Below are positions 1 to 6,415 of a DNA stretch of 8,916 bases, in pieces. The notes below the pieces were generated by a model. That model saw only the letters and a program-made list of their open reading frames with translations. It did no database searches and was not told the origin of the DNA. The translations under genes were made by a program, and so were the position numbers. How positions within the stretch are numbered: position 1 is the first letter of the stretch; each line of letters starts with the position of its first letter. The stretch is from Bacillota bacterium (GTDB taxonomy: Bacteria; Bacillota; Clostridia; Acetivibrionales; JAFADI01), in assembly GCA_023424965.1 (NCBI GenBank), contig JAFADI010000051.1:1-8916 (forward strand), read 5' to 3'.

Positions 1-531
1 TACTCCTATCCGGCTTATTTCAACTCCTTTGTAAAATATCTTCACTGCCAGCTTTCCTCCATCGCCAAAACCCGCCTGCTGATATTGGAACATTGTGAAA
101 ACAGGCTGAGCCTTAAAAGGTACGGCGAAAGCTTTCATACCGATTTGATGTCCCGGGGCAGCAGCCCTCCCGCAACGGAGGATTGTGAGAGAATGGTATT
201 TTACTATCTGAAAAATTCTTCATTCGAACCCCTGCTGAAAGACGGCGGGAGTTACAAATACATGATCATCTATGACAAATCCGGCAGGGACATGGAGACA
301 ATTAACGGCACAAATGTTTACAGGTTCAACCTGGTTAAGAAAGAATCGGATGCAGCACTTTTCAAGCTTCCGGCAGAGAGGTGCATTTCAAACGGCTTTG
401 CGGGAGCAGCGCTGAACCTGACGGAAATTCTCCGGTTCAGGGAAATCACCAACGAGACTATCAAGCAGAAGCTTTTCAAGAAACATTTTATCGACCGGTT
501 CCTGGAGCTGGTCCATGAAGGTGAAGGATAA
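1..531 (+). CDS. Unrecognised protein, 3' part of gene, upstream of Tad genes
   Basis: The reading frame is open from the first base of the window and ends at TAA 529-531, giving at least 176 residues, so the true start lies upstream. A TTG at 85 sits inside this open frame, has no convincing ribosome binding site, and is unlikely to be the start. The visible part is mixed polar and hydrophobic with no membrane span, no signal peptide and no nucleotide-binding motif. It contains a beta-like stretch (KYMIIYDKSGRD, about residues 85-96) and a helical, charged C-terminus (FKKHFIDRFLELVHEGEG). I do not recognise the family. It ends only 16 bp before the preferred start of the SAF/CpaB-like gene, so it is very probably in the same operon. 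A Tad-related cytoplasmic role is an inference from position only. Confidence 0.75.
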   Translation, partial: YSYPAYFNSFVKYLHCQLSSIAKTRLLILEHCENRLSLKRYGESFHTDLMSRGSSPPATEDCERMVFYYLKNSSFEPLLKDGGSYKYMIIYDKSGRDMETINGTNVYRFNLVKKESDAALFKLPAERCISNGFAGAALNLTEILRFREITNETIKQKLFKKHFIDRFLELVHEGEG

Positions 532-535
532 AGAC

Positions 536-541
536 GGGAGG
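536..541 (+). promoter_or_regulatory. Ribosome binding site deciding the start of the SAF/CpaB-like gene
   Basis: GGGAGG lies 6 bp before ATG 548 and 3 bp before ATG 545. A further in-frame ATG at 515 has only a GGAG (504-507) and would overlap the preceding gene by 17 bp. The stronger site and better spacing favour 548, which also places the basic residues and membrane span at a normal distance from the N-terminus. Confidence 0.6.
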
Positions 542-547
542 TATATG

Positions 548-1450
548 ATGAAAGTCAACAGTATAAAAGACATAAGCCCGGGGAGCCAGCTGCCGAAAAA
601 ACTGCTGGCCATCGTTCTAAGCCTGGTGATTATCGTATGCGCCTTTATGCTCCTGAACAATACGGGAAGAGCCGCACAGGACACCGTTGACGTGGTAAGG
701 GTGAAAAATCCCGGGGGGATCCCTGCAAAGTCGGTAATCTCAAAGAACGACCTGGAAGTCTACGGAATCATCAGTAAAGAATTCAGCCAGGACATGGTCA
801 CGGATATGGAGGAGGCCATCGGCAATTATTCGACCTATTACCTCCGCAATAAAACGGTGCTGTATAAAGACCAGTTTTCCAGTGAGAAGCCCATGAAAAA
901 CGAATGGCTCTATACACTGGACAAATCCGGCGAAGTGTTGACCATTCCCTACAGCTATCTTGAGTGCGGGGGAGACATACTGACACCTGGTGATGTGGTA
1001 AAAATCAGGGTCGCCTATGATGAAGCCCAGCCGGAGCAGAATGCCCCCGGCCAGAATGGAGCCGCCGGCGACGGAAGGATCATCGCCGCTTTCGGCAGCG
1101 GAGAAAAAATCCTGCGGAAGGTCGAAACTCTTTTCGACCAGATCAAAGTCAAGGACCTCTTAAATGCGGGAGGACATTCCATTTACGAGGTATACAAAGA
1201 GGTCCAGAAGCTCAGTGAAGACAGGCAGCAGCAGGTGATGAAAAGCAAGGAGTTTCTTGAAAACATCCTTCCCCGTTCCCTCGTTCTCGAGGGTTCTACC
1301 GCACAGGTGGACGCCTATGCAAAATATAAAAGCAAAAAGGATATTTCTTTCACCATAACGATTTTAAGCAGAGCCGGAAACACGGAAATCATGGACCAAT
1401 TACCCACTGTTGCCAAGGAGATCGAATCATGGATACCGGAAAAGGAATAA
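548..1450 (+). CDS. SAF domain protein, CpaB/RcpC-like Tad pilus assembly protein
   Basis: This 300-residue protein begins with a short basic cytoplasmic segment and one hydrophobic span (about residues 18-36, LLAIVLSLVIIVCAFMLL), then an extracytoplasmic part. Residues 47-111 look like a SAF domain: a beta strand (VDVVRVKN), the GIPAKSVISKNDLEVY segment typical of CpaB/FlgA-like proteins, and a downstream 'NKTVLYKDQF' strand. A second CpaB-like element, GGDILTPGDVVKIRV (about 141-155), matches the 'PGD-V-V' turn of the family. A Pro/Gly/Asn-rich linker (about 159-176) follows, then a charged C-terminal region. In diderm bacteria CpaB/RcpC associates with the secretin; no secretin is present here, so in this likely monoderm it may line or stabilise the pilus path through the wall (inference). 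The end overlaps the next gene by 22 bp. Starts at 545 or 515 are possible. Confidence 0.75.
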   Translation: MKVNSIKDISPGSQLPKKLLAIVLSLVIIVCAFMLLNNTGRAAQDTVDVVRVKNPGGIPAKSVISKNDLEVYGIISKEFSQDMVTDMEEAIGNYSTYYLRNKTVLYKDQFSSEKPMKNEWLYTLDKSGEVLTIPYSYLECGGDILTPGDVVKIRVAYDEAQPEQNAPGQNGAAGDGRIIAAFGSGEKILRKVETLFDQIKVKDLLNAGGHSIYEVYKEVQKLSEDRQQQVMKSKEFLENILPRSLVLEGSTAQVDAYAKYKSKKDISFTITILSRAGNTEIMDQLPTVAKEIESWIPEKE

Positions 1451-2256
1451 GCCTCAAAGAGCACCTGGCCAGGCTTTCACCAAAGGAAAAAGCCTTCCAG
1501 ACACTGGAGCAGGAAAAAATACTTGAAAATGTCATCGGCTTCATCCCCTCCGGGGACAGCACGGACGTATCCCTCCTGGTAGCGGGACTGGGGGTGCTGC
1601 TGGCCTCCCAGGGATACAACACCTGCATCCTGGATGCCAAGATGTTCTATCCCAGCATATACAAGCTCCTTGACTGCGAAGCAAACATGCGCGGCAAAGG
1701 CCTTCTGAAGTCCTTGCGGAGCGACAGGATTGACTTCCGGGATGAGCTGGTCAGGACAAGGGTTAAAAACCTCTATCTGATGACGCCAAGCCCCCTGGAT
1801 GCCATGGAGGATTACTTCGATATCAAGGAAGAGGAGGTCGACAGGGTAATATTGAACCTCAAAGACATGTTTGACCTGGTTTTGATCGACATTCCCAACA
1901 TACCGCCTTCGGAATTTTGCTATGGGGCAATCAAAAACAGCAATCTGGGCTTTGTGGTGTGGAGTGAAAGGATCGACTGCCCCCAGAATACCAGCCGGCT
2001 GTTCCAGTTCATGAGCTCCATAGGAATCGGCATTGCGAAGTTTGCCAATGTCATATTGAGCAATGGAATGGGATTTAATTATGACAAGGAAATCATCGGT
2101 GAAATGAGCCTGCGGCTCACGGCTGAGTTCCCTTTCGTAAACGGGGCCGTGGACTGCTCCCTGGACGGAAGGATCTACCTGACCGAAAGCGCCCTCATTG
2201 ACAAAAGGTACAAAAAATCCCTTGAAAGGCTGGCAGAAAGCATCATCAGGAACTAA
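1429..2256 (+). CDS. CpaE/MinD-like P-loop protein with degenerate Walker A
   Basis: This 275-residue protein has the layout of the MinD/ParA-type ATPases called CpaE/TadZ in Tad loci, which localise the pilus machine to its cell site. The opening strand and loop (VIGFIPSGDSTDVSLL, residues 35-50) occupy the deviant Walker A position, but both lysines of the usual KGGxGKT pattern are replaced (about S41 and D46). The following helix and strand (LLASQGYNTCILDA, Asp69) match the family, as does the Walker B-like FDLVLIDIPNIPP (148-160, Asp154). No N-terminal receiver domain is present, so it is shorter than classical CpaE. It may bind nucleotide weakly or not at all, and act as a scaffold (inference). 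The start is ATG 1429 with AAGGAG at 1415-1420, 8 bp upstream, giving a 22-bp overlap and likely translational coupling with the SAF gene. Confidence 0.7.
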   Translation: MDTGKGISLKEHLARLSPKEKAFQTLEQEKILENVIGFIPSGDSTDVSLLVAGLGVLLASQGYNTCILDAKMFYPSIYKLLDCEANMRGKGLLKSLRSDRIDFRDELVRTRVKNLYLMTPSPLDAMEDYFDIKEEEVDRVILNLKDMFDLVLIDIPNIPPSEFCYGAIKNSNLGFVVWSERIDCPQNTSRLFQFMSSIGIGIAKFANVILSNGMGFNYDKEIIGEMSLRLTAEFPFVNGAVDCSLDGRIYLTESALIDKRYKKSLERLAESIIRN

Positions 2257-2293
2257 TACCGCCCCATGCATACCGATTGGAGAGTGAAAGCAC

Positions 2294-3751
2294 ATGTTAA
2301 CCCGTGGAGATGTAAGTGAAAAACAGAAAAAGTCCAGATACCTCTTTAAAGATCTGGATACGGGCAAGCTCACCACCATGTCCTTTGAAGAATCTGTCAA
2401 GCAGTGCCAGGCCTATATAAACAAAGTTGCTTCCAACTTTTACAGGCAGGTGGAGGATGTAAAGCTGAAAAGAGAGATTACCGAGCGGTATATCATCGAG
2501 TATGTGGAGACGGAAAAGCCGGACGTGGAAGGCTATGAAAACCTGAACTCCCTCCGGAACGACCTGATTGAGGAAATAACCCAGTACGGCCCGATCACCG
2601 ACGCCATGGAAAATCCTGAGATTGATGAAATCCGTGCCAACGGTCCCGACCAGATTTTTATAGAACGCCATGGCAGGACTGAATTCTGGGACAAGACCTT
2701 TACCGACAGGGAACACATGGAGAAGATCATCACCAAGCTGATCCGGGCTTCGAAGGTAAGGCTCACACCCAAGAATCCCATGGTTAACGCCAGGACCATC
2801 GACGGCTCAAGGGTCAATGCCACCCATGCCTCCATCTCTCCCCACGGCAATCCAGCCTTCGTCATCCGGAAATTCAAAAAGAGCACCATTCCCCCTGCAA
2901 AAATGATTCAAAACGAATCCTTTTCCGTCAATATGTTCAGGCTGCTCTCCCTCATTCCCAAATCCGACCTGTCCTGGATGACGGTGGGACCCACAGGCAG
3001 CGGTAAAACCACCTTGAATGAAATGCTTGTAAAACAGATTGACCCCCTTTGCAGGATCATTACCATCGAAAACCCCACAGAGCTCAGACTCCTCAGGTAC
3101 AGGAACGATGACCCCTCCGACAGGATCATCAATGACGTCCTCCAGTATGAATCCGTCCCGGAGGACAGCCTGGACAGCAGCACGGCAACAATGGAAAACC
3201 TCCTGATCAATTCCATGCGCCAGTCCCCGCACTGGATAGGTCCCGGAGAGCTGCGGGCCCCAAGGGAATTCACCACAGCCTTGAGAGCGGCCCAGACGGG
3301 GCACTACCTCTTCACAACCCTGCACGCCGAGGGAGACCAGGAGGCCATCTTCCGGTTCCTTACCGCCTATCTCAGCGCCTCCAATGAGCCTGCCGAGCTC
3401 GCCCTCCGGAATATCTGCGCTGCCGTAAAGTTCATCGTATTTCAGGAGAGGCTGGCCGACGGCACGAGAAAAGTCACTTCCATTTCCGAAGTCAGAGGTG
3501 CCATAGGCCTTAAACCGGCCATCGAACAGATTTACAGGTTTGAGTGCATCGATGTGGATGAAGACCCGGCTACAGGCAAGGTGAGAAAAATCATCGGCAG
3601 GCACAAACGGGTCGGCTGCATATCAAAAGAGCTGGAGCAGAAAATGCTCAAGTCGGGGATCAAGCGCAGCAAATTTGAGTTCCTGACGCTTCCCACAGAC
3701 CCTGAAGAGGAGGAAAAATATGATGTTGACAGCATACAATTTGTTATTTAG
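2294..3751 (+). CDS. tadA: TadA/CpaF secretion ATPase (type II/IV secretion superfamily)
   Basis: This 485-residue cytoplasmic hexameric-ATPase relative should drive assembly of the pilus through the TadB/TadC platform. The N-terminal domain includes the family segment NPEIDEIRANGPDQIFIE (about 108-124) and an arginine/His stretch (GSRVNATHASISPHGNP, 171-187). Walker A is intact at 232-240 (GPTGSGKTT). The Asp-box region has IITIENPTELRLL (255-267), the Walker B-like/VGExR position reads WIGPGELRAPRE (314-325) with the catalytic Glu kept, and the His-box is TTLHAE (341-346). The familiar GEVRGGE sequence is altered to GELRAPRE, so this is a divergent branch. The start ATG 2294 follows GGAGAG (2279-2284). 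It begins 37 bp after the CpaE-like gene and overlaps tadB by 32 bp. The C-terminal about 100 residues are charged and less conserved. The identification is secure at family level. Confidence 0.92.
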   Translation: MLTRGDVSEKQKKSRYLFKDLDTGKLTTMSFEESVKQCQAYINKVASNFYRQVEDVKLKREITERYIIEYVETEKPDVEGYENLNSLRNDLIEEITQYGPITDAMENPEIDEIRANGPDQIFIERHGRTEFWDKTFTDREHMEKIITKLIRASKVRLTPKNPMVNARTIDGSRVNATHASISPHGNPAFVIRKFKKSTIPPAKMIQNESFSVNMFRLLSLIPKSDLSWMTVGPTGSGKTTLNEMLVKQIDPLCRIITIENPTELRLLRYRNDDPSDRIINDVLQYESVPEDSLDSSTATMENLLINSMRQSPHWIGPGELRAPREFTTALRAAQTGHYLFTTLHAEGDQEAIFRFLTAYLSASNEPAELALRNICAAVKFIVFQERLADGTRKVTSISEVRGAIGLKPAIEQIYRFECIDVDEDPATGKVRKIIGRHKRVGCISKELEQKMLKSGIKRSKFEFLTLPTDPEEEEKYDVDSIQFVI

Positions 3752-4697
3752 CATTCTCATACTGGCAGTTATGGTATTCCTGCTGTATGTTTTCAAAGTG
3801 AATGTGCTTAAAATAGTCAGAAATTCTCTCAACGGGCTTTTGAACAGGGTGGCGGAAAAAAACACGAAGAAAACCGTAGTACGGCTGAAAAAGGCCAAGC
3901 TTGAAAAGAACAAGGCCAATATTGCCGCCAGCTACAATCTTCTTGCGGAAAGCCTTATAAGGGATTACGGCCTTCCTCTTACCCTGGACGGCTTCAATAC
4001 CTTGCTGAGTATCATTTTTGCCATCCTGATCCTTGTCGCAGTGCTGTTTTTAAAAAATCTCACCATGTCCGTCCTGGTGTCCATATCTCTGATTGTTGCA
4101 GGCTTCACCTACTTTATCATGCAATCCAGGCTCGCCGAATCCTCCAAACTGGAGAATGTCATGGATGCGGAAGACATTATCTGCCCCCTGGCAAGGGACG
4201 GGGTCATGGTGGCGGTCAAAAAGGTCCTGGAGTCCAAAGAATACCTGAGTCCCAGCATCAGGCACTACTTCGTGCAATTTGTGGACAATTGCGAAAATCA
4301 TGGCTATTCCTTCAAAAGAGCCATGGAAATCCTCAACAGACAACTGGGCCCCAAATTTGACAATTTTGCCGAAAAGGCCGCAGTTTTTGAATACAATGAG
4401 CGCAAAGGCATGGCGGACATCTTCCTGGATATCGTCGATGAGAATGCGGCCCTGAGGGAAATCAACACAAGGAAAAACAGGATATTCAGGAGCATGAACA
4501 GGGAATTTATCATCAAAACCTTGCTGGTTGGCCTGTTTCTGCTATATTCCCTGACCGGAGAAGAACTCCGGAATTTTATGCTCACAACGGATATCGGCAG
4601 ATCGGTGATCGGGGTCAGCATTATAACCATCTGCCTCAGCTTTGCCAGGTGCCAGTCACTGCAAAGGGACATCGGATTGAAAAAAGGGGGCTTGTAA
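3720..4697 (+). CDS. tadB: TadB-like inner-membrane platform protein
   Basis: This 325-residue membrane protein has predicted spans near residues 5-25, 94-112, 116-134, 263-280 and 293-309, with a large cytoplasmic loop (about 135-260). The loop carries the helical features of a type II secretion F (GspF) domain, including LENVMDAEDIICPLARDG, CENHGYSFKRAMEILNRQLG and a charged KNRIFRSMNREF segment before the next span. Together with TadC it would form the base that couples the ATPase to pilin extraction from the membrane. AGGAGG at 3708-3713 lies 6 bp before ATG 3720 and 9 bp before ATG 3723, so the start is uncertain by one codon. The 32-bp overlap with tadA and direct abutment to tadC imply coupled translation and fixed stoichiometry. 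Confidence 0.85.
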   Translation: MMLTAYNLLFSILILAVMVFLLYVFKVNVLKIVRNSLNGLLNRVAEKNTKKTVVRLKKAKLEKNKANIAASYNLLAESLIRDYGLPLTLDGFNTLLSIIFAILILVAVLFLKNLTMSVLVSISLIVAGFTYFIMQSRLAESSKLENVMDAEDIICPLARDGVMVAVKKVLESKEYLSPSIRHYFVQFVDNCENHGYSFKRAMEILNRQLGPKFDNFAEKAAVFEYNERKGMADIFLDIVDENAALREINTRKNRIFRSMNREFIIKTLLVGLFLLYSLTGEELRNFMLTTDIGRSVIGVSIITICLSFARCQSLQRDIGLKKGGL

Positions 4698-5585
4698 GTG
4701 ATACCTGCCGTTAAAATTCTTGCCCTTATCGCCATAACCTATCTTTCCTTCACGCTGGTATTTTCCATTTTGAAGCCCATAAGCAAAAGGAGGCGGAAGA
4801 AAACCCGGAACTTCCTGAAAATCACCAAAAACCAGGCTTTTGCGGAAAAGCTCTACTACTTCCGGGATATTGTTCTAAGGAGATTCGCCAAAAAAGTCTT
4901 TATCGGAGATTTAAAGCGAGAGGAGTACAGGATTCTGATCTCCAGGCTGGATTTGAAAATCACTCCTGAAGAACTCCGTGCACAGCAGGTGCTGCTTTCC
5001 CTGGGTGCAGTCATGATTTCAATGGCAGTTTTGCAGATCAGCAGGCCCTTTGGCTATCTATGCCTGCTGGGCCCAGTCCTGGGCTGGATGTATCCCATTG
5101 ATGAACTGGAAAGAAAGGTGGAACTGAGAAACAAAAATATCATGCAGGACTTCCCCTCCTTCTACAGCATGCTTTACTACCAGTATTCAAGGTCTGTGGA
5201 CATTTACCTGGCGGATGTGGTCAGGGATTTTCTTCCCAACGCAAACCCCGACATGCAGGAAGAGCTGGGGGTGCTGCTGGACAACATCGAGTACGGGGAG
5301 GAATTTGCCCTGAAGCAACTCAAAAAGAGAGTGCCTTTACGGCATGTGATCAAGTTCTGCGACATCATGCAAACCCGTTTAAATGGCTACGACAACGTTT
5401 CGCAGATGGCATACCTGAAGAATGAGCTTCATGAGCTTAGAATCCAGACGCTGGAGGAGGAGCTGAAATCCCGTCAGGACAAAAATGTCCGTACCCAATT
5501 TTCCCTGATGGCGGTGCTGGGATCCTTCATCCTCATCTACTTCTATTTTCAGTTTATGGAGGCCTTCAAAATGTTCAGCTTCTGA
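4698..5585 (+). CDS. tadC: TadC-like inner-membrane platform protein
   Basis: This 295-residue protein starts with GTG 4698, immediately after the tadB stop, with a G-rich site (AAAGGGGG, 4683-4690) 7 bp upstream. Predicted spans lie near residues 5-25, 98-114, 117-134 and 267-287. After the first span is a strongly basic patch (KRRRKKTR, 30-37). The segment from about 150 to 280 resembles a type II secretion F domain: DFPSFYSMLYYQYSRSVDIYLADVV is the equivalent of the usual 'LPDFLDLLALALEAG' helix. It is the partner of TadB in the membrane platform. It closes the motor part of the operon and is followed by an A+T-rich gap with possible promoters. Confidence 0.83.
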   Translation: MIPAVKILALIAITYLSFTLVFSILKPISKRRRKKTRNFLKITKNQAFAEKLYYFRDIVLRRFAKKVFIGDLKREEYRILISRLDLKITPEELRAQQVLLSLGAVMISMAVLQISRPFGYLCLLGPVLGWMYPIDELERKVELRNKNIMQDFPSFYSMLYYQYSRSVDIYLADVVRDFLPNANPDMQEELGVLLDNIEYGEEFALKQLKKRVPLRHVIKFCDIMQTRLNGYDNVSQMAYLKNELHELRIQTLEEELKSRQDKNVRTQFSLMAVLGSFILIYFYFQFMEAFKMFSF

Positions 5586-5622
5586 GCAAATAAATTTTTA
5601 GCTAAATTTTGTATTATTTCGC

Positions 5623-5660
5623 TTGTATATTTTGGTTTTATTTGTTATATTAATTATAAA
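5623..5660 (+). promoter_or_regulatory. Candidate vegetative promoter(s) for the pilin genes
   Basis: Two overlapping sigma-A-like pairs fit with a 17-bp spacer: TTGTAT (5623-5628) with TATATT (5646-5651), and TTGGTT (5632-5637) with TATAAA (5655-5660). Each matches 3 of 6 bases at -35 and 5 of 6 at -10. The whole gap 5586-5713 is extremely A+T-rich, so chance matches are likely. Still, the position before a pilin gene, after five tightly coupled genes, is where an extra promoter would be expected. The leader RNA would be about 50 nt long. No terminator hairpin is visible in the gap. Confidence 0.4.
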
Positions 5661-5700
5661 ATTACCAAATTATGGTTATTAATCAAAAAAAATAATAAAT

Positions 5701-5707
5701 GGGAGGG
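5701..5707 (+). promoter_or_regulatory. Strong ribosome binding site of the pilin gene
   Basis: GGGAGGG ends 6 bp before ATG 5714. It lies downstream of another in-frame ATG at 5699, which therefore is not the start. A near-perfect site like this fits a highly expressed structural subunit. Confidence 0.75.
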
Positions 5708-5713
5708 TTCAAA

Positions 5714-5956
5714 ATGTTACAGAAATTATCAATGGTCAAAACCAGGATTTCCCGCTCTGCGGGTTCGGGCTTCATACGCCTTAACGCATACATACGCAGC
5801 AATAAGGGATTCGGGGTAAAGGAGGTTGCAGCCACAATAGGCGTATTGGTCATCGTCGGCGTAGCTTTCACCTTTGTAAAGGACAAAATGCCGGACTGGC
5901 TTACGTGGTTTTTTGACACGAAACTTAAGTCCTTCATCGACAGCACCTTCAAATAA
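5714..5956 (+). CDS. Flp/type IV-like prepilin, likely major pilus subunit
   Basis: This 80-residue protein has a long basic leader (residues 1-32, rich in Lys and Arg), then the processing motif KG/FGVKEV with Gly32 at -1, Phe33 at +1 and Glu37 at +5. A hydrophobic helix (AATIGVLVIVGVAFTFV, about 39-55) follows, then a short aromatic, charged tail (DWLTWFFDTKLKSFIDSTFK). Cleavage by a prepilin peptidase would leave a 48-residue mature subunit, close to the size of Flp pilins. Phe at +1 and the Glu-Val pair are more type IV-like than the Glu-Tyr typical of Flp. The start is set by GGGAGGG at 5701-5707. It lies directly downstream of tadC and ahead of two single-span proteins, which supports the role. 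No peptidase gene is in the window. Confidence 0.75.
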   Translation: MLQKLSMVKTRISRSAGSGFIRLNAYIRSNKGFGVKEVAATIGVLVIVGVAFTFVKDKMPDWLTWFFDTKLKSFIDSTFK

Positions 5957-5973
5957 ATCCACGGAGGCTTGCT

Positions 5974-6399
5974 ATGAAAGGTGTAGCCAACTCAATACTG
6001 ATTACCTTGATCGTAGCCTTTATCGTTGTCACTTTCACAAATTCAATCGCCTTCTTCCCCTGGTACCTCAGCCTGATTTATGAAACCTTCAACCTCTCCA
6101 TCAGAGCCGCAAATGACAATTTTATCACCGCTGAGGTAGAAAACGAAATTATGAGCAATTTGAGGAGCAAACCCATATTCAAAGACACCGGCATACCCAT
6201 TTCCATATCCGGGGCAAAAACTTACCAGAAAAGAGGCAAACCCTTTTCCGTGGGTATAACCTCCGAATTCCCCTTTAAGATCTCCATCACCGGGGGAAGT
6301 TCCGGTCAGGTGGCATTAATTGACAAAAGAATCAATATTGGCTTCAATCTTAAAACCACGGGAATCAACTACGATAAAGAGGAAGAGGACAAGCCGTGA
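5974..6399 (+). CDS. Single-span protein, possible TadE-like minor pseudopilin
   Basis: This 141-residue protein has an N-terminal hydrophobic span with almost no leader (about residues 6-28, NSILITLIVAFIVVTFTNS), then a helical stretch with an aromatic cluster (FFPWYLSLIYETF) and a beta-rich extracytoplasmic part. The C-terminus is acidic (KEEEDKP). There is no Gly-x4-Glu processing site, so it is not a classical prepilin. GGAGG at 5963-5967 lies 6 bp before ATG 5974, 17 bp after the pilin stop. The topology and position match the small TadE-like or uncharacterised proteins that follow Flp genes in clostridial Tad loci. I cannot assign a family by eye, so the function is inferred from context. 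Confidence 0.7.
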   Translation: MKGVANSILITLIVAFIVVTFTNSIAFFPWYLSLIYETFNLSIRAANDNFITAEVENEIMSNLRSKPIFKDTGIPISISGAKTYQKRGKPFSVGITSEFPFKISITGGSSGQVALIDKRINIGFNLKTTGINYDKEEEDKP

Positions 6400-6415
6400 A
6401 TAAGGGGATGGATTT

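Noticed and set aside
85..87. TTG as start of the first gene
   Set aside because: The frame is open to the window edge and there is no good ribosome binding site before the TTG, so the gene more likely begins upstream.
1477..2400. Long open antisense frame opposite the CpaE-like gene
   Set aside because: It lies wholly opposite a well-supported gene, runs past its end into tadA, shows no recognisable domain, and is explained by the codon bias of the + strand genes.
2807..3604. Long open antisense frame opposite tadA
   Set aside because: The + strand carries an unmistakable ATPase here; the antisense translation is Gly/Asp-rich with no family features.
5597..5606. Palindrome TTTAGCTAAA after tadC as a terminator
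   Set aside because: It has no loop and only two G/C pairs, and pairing breaks immediately outside the 10 bp, so it would not form a stable RNA hairpin.
5586..5713. Cyclic-di-GMP or other riboswitch before the pilin gene
   Set aside because: Clostridial pilus genes can be controlled this way, but the gap is nearly all A and T with no G/C-rich paired elements or conserved core that I can see.
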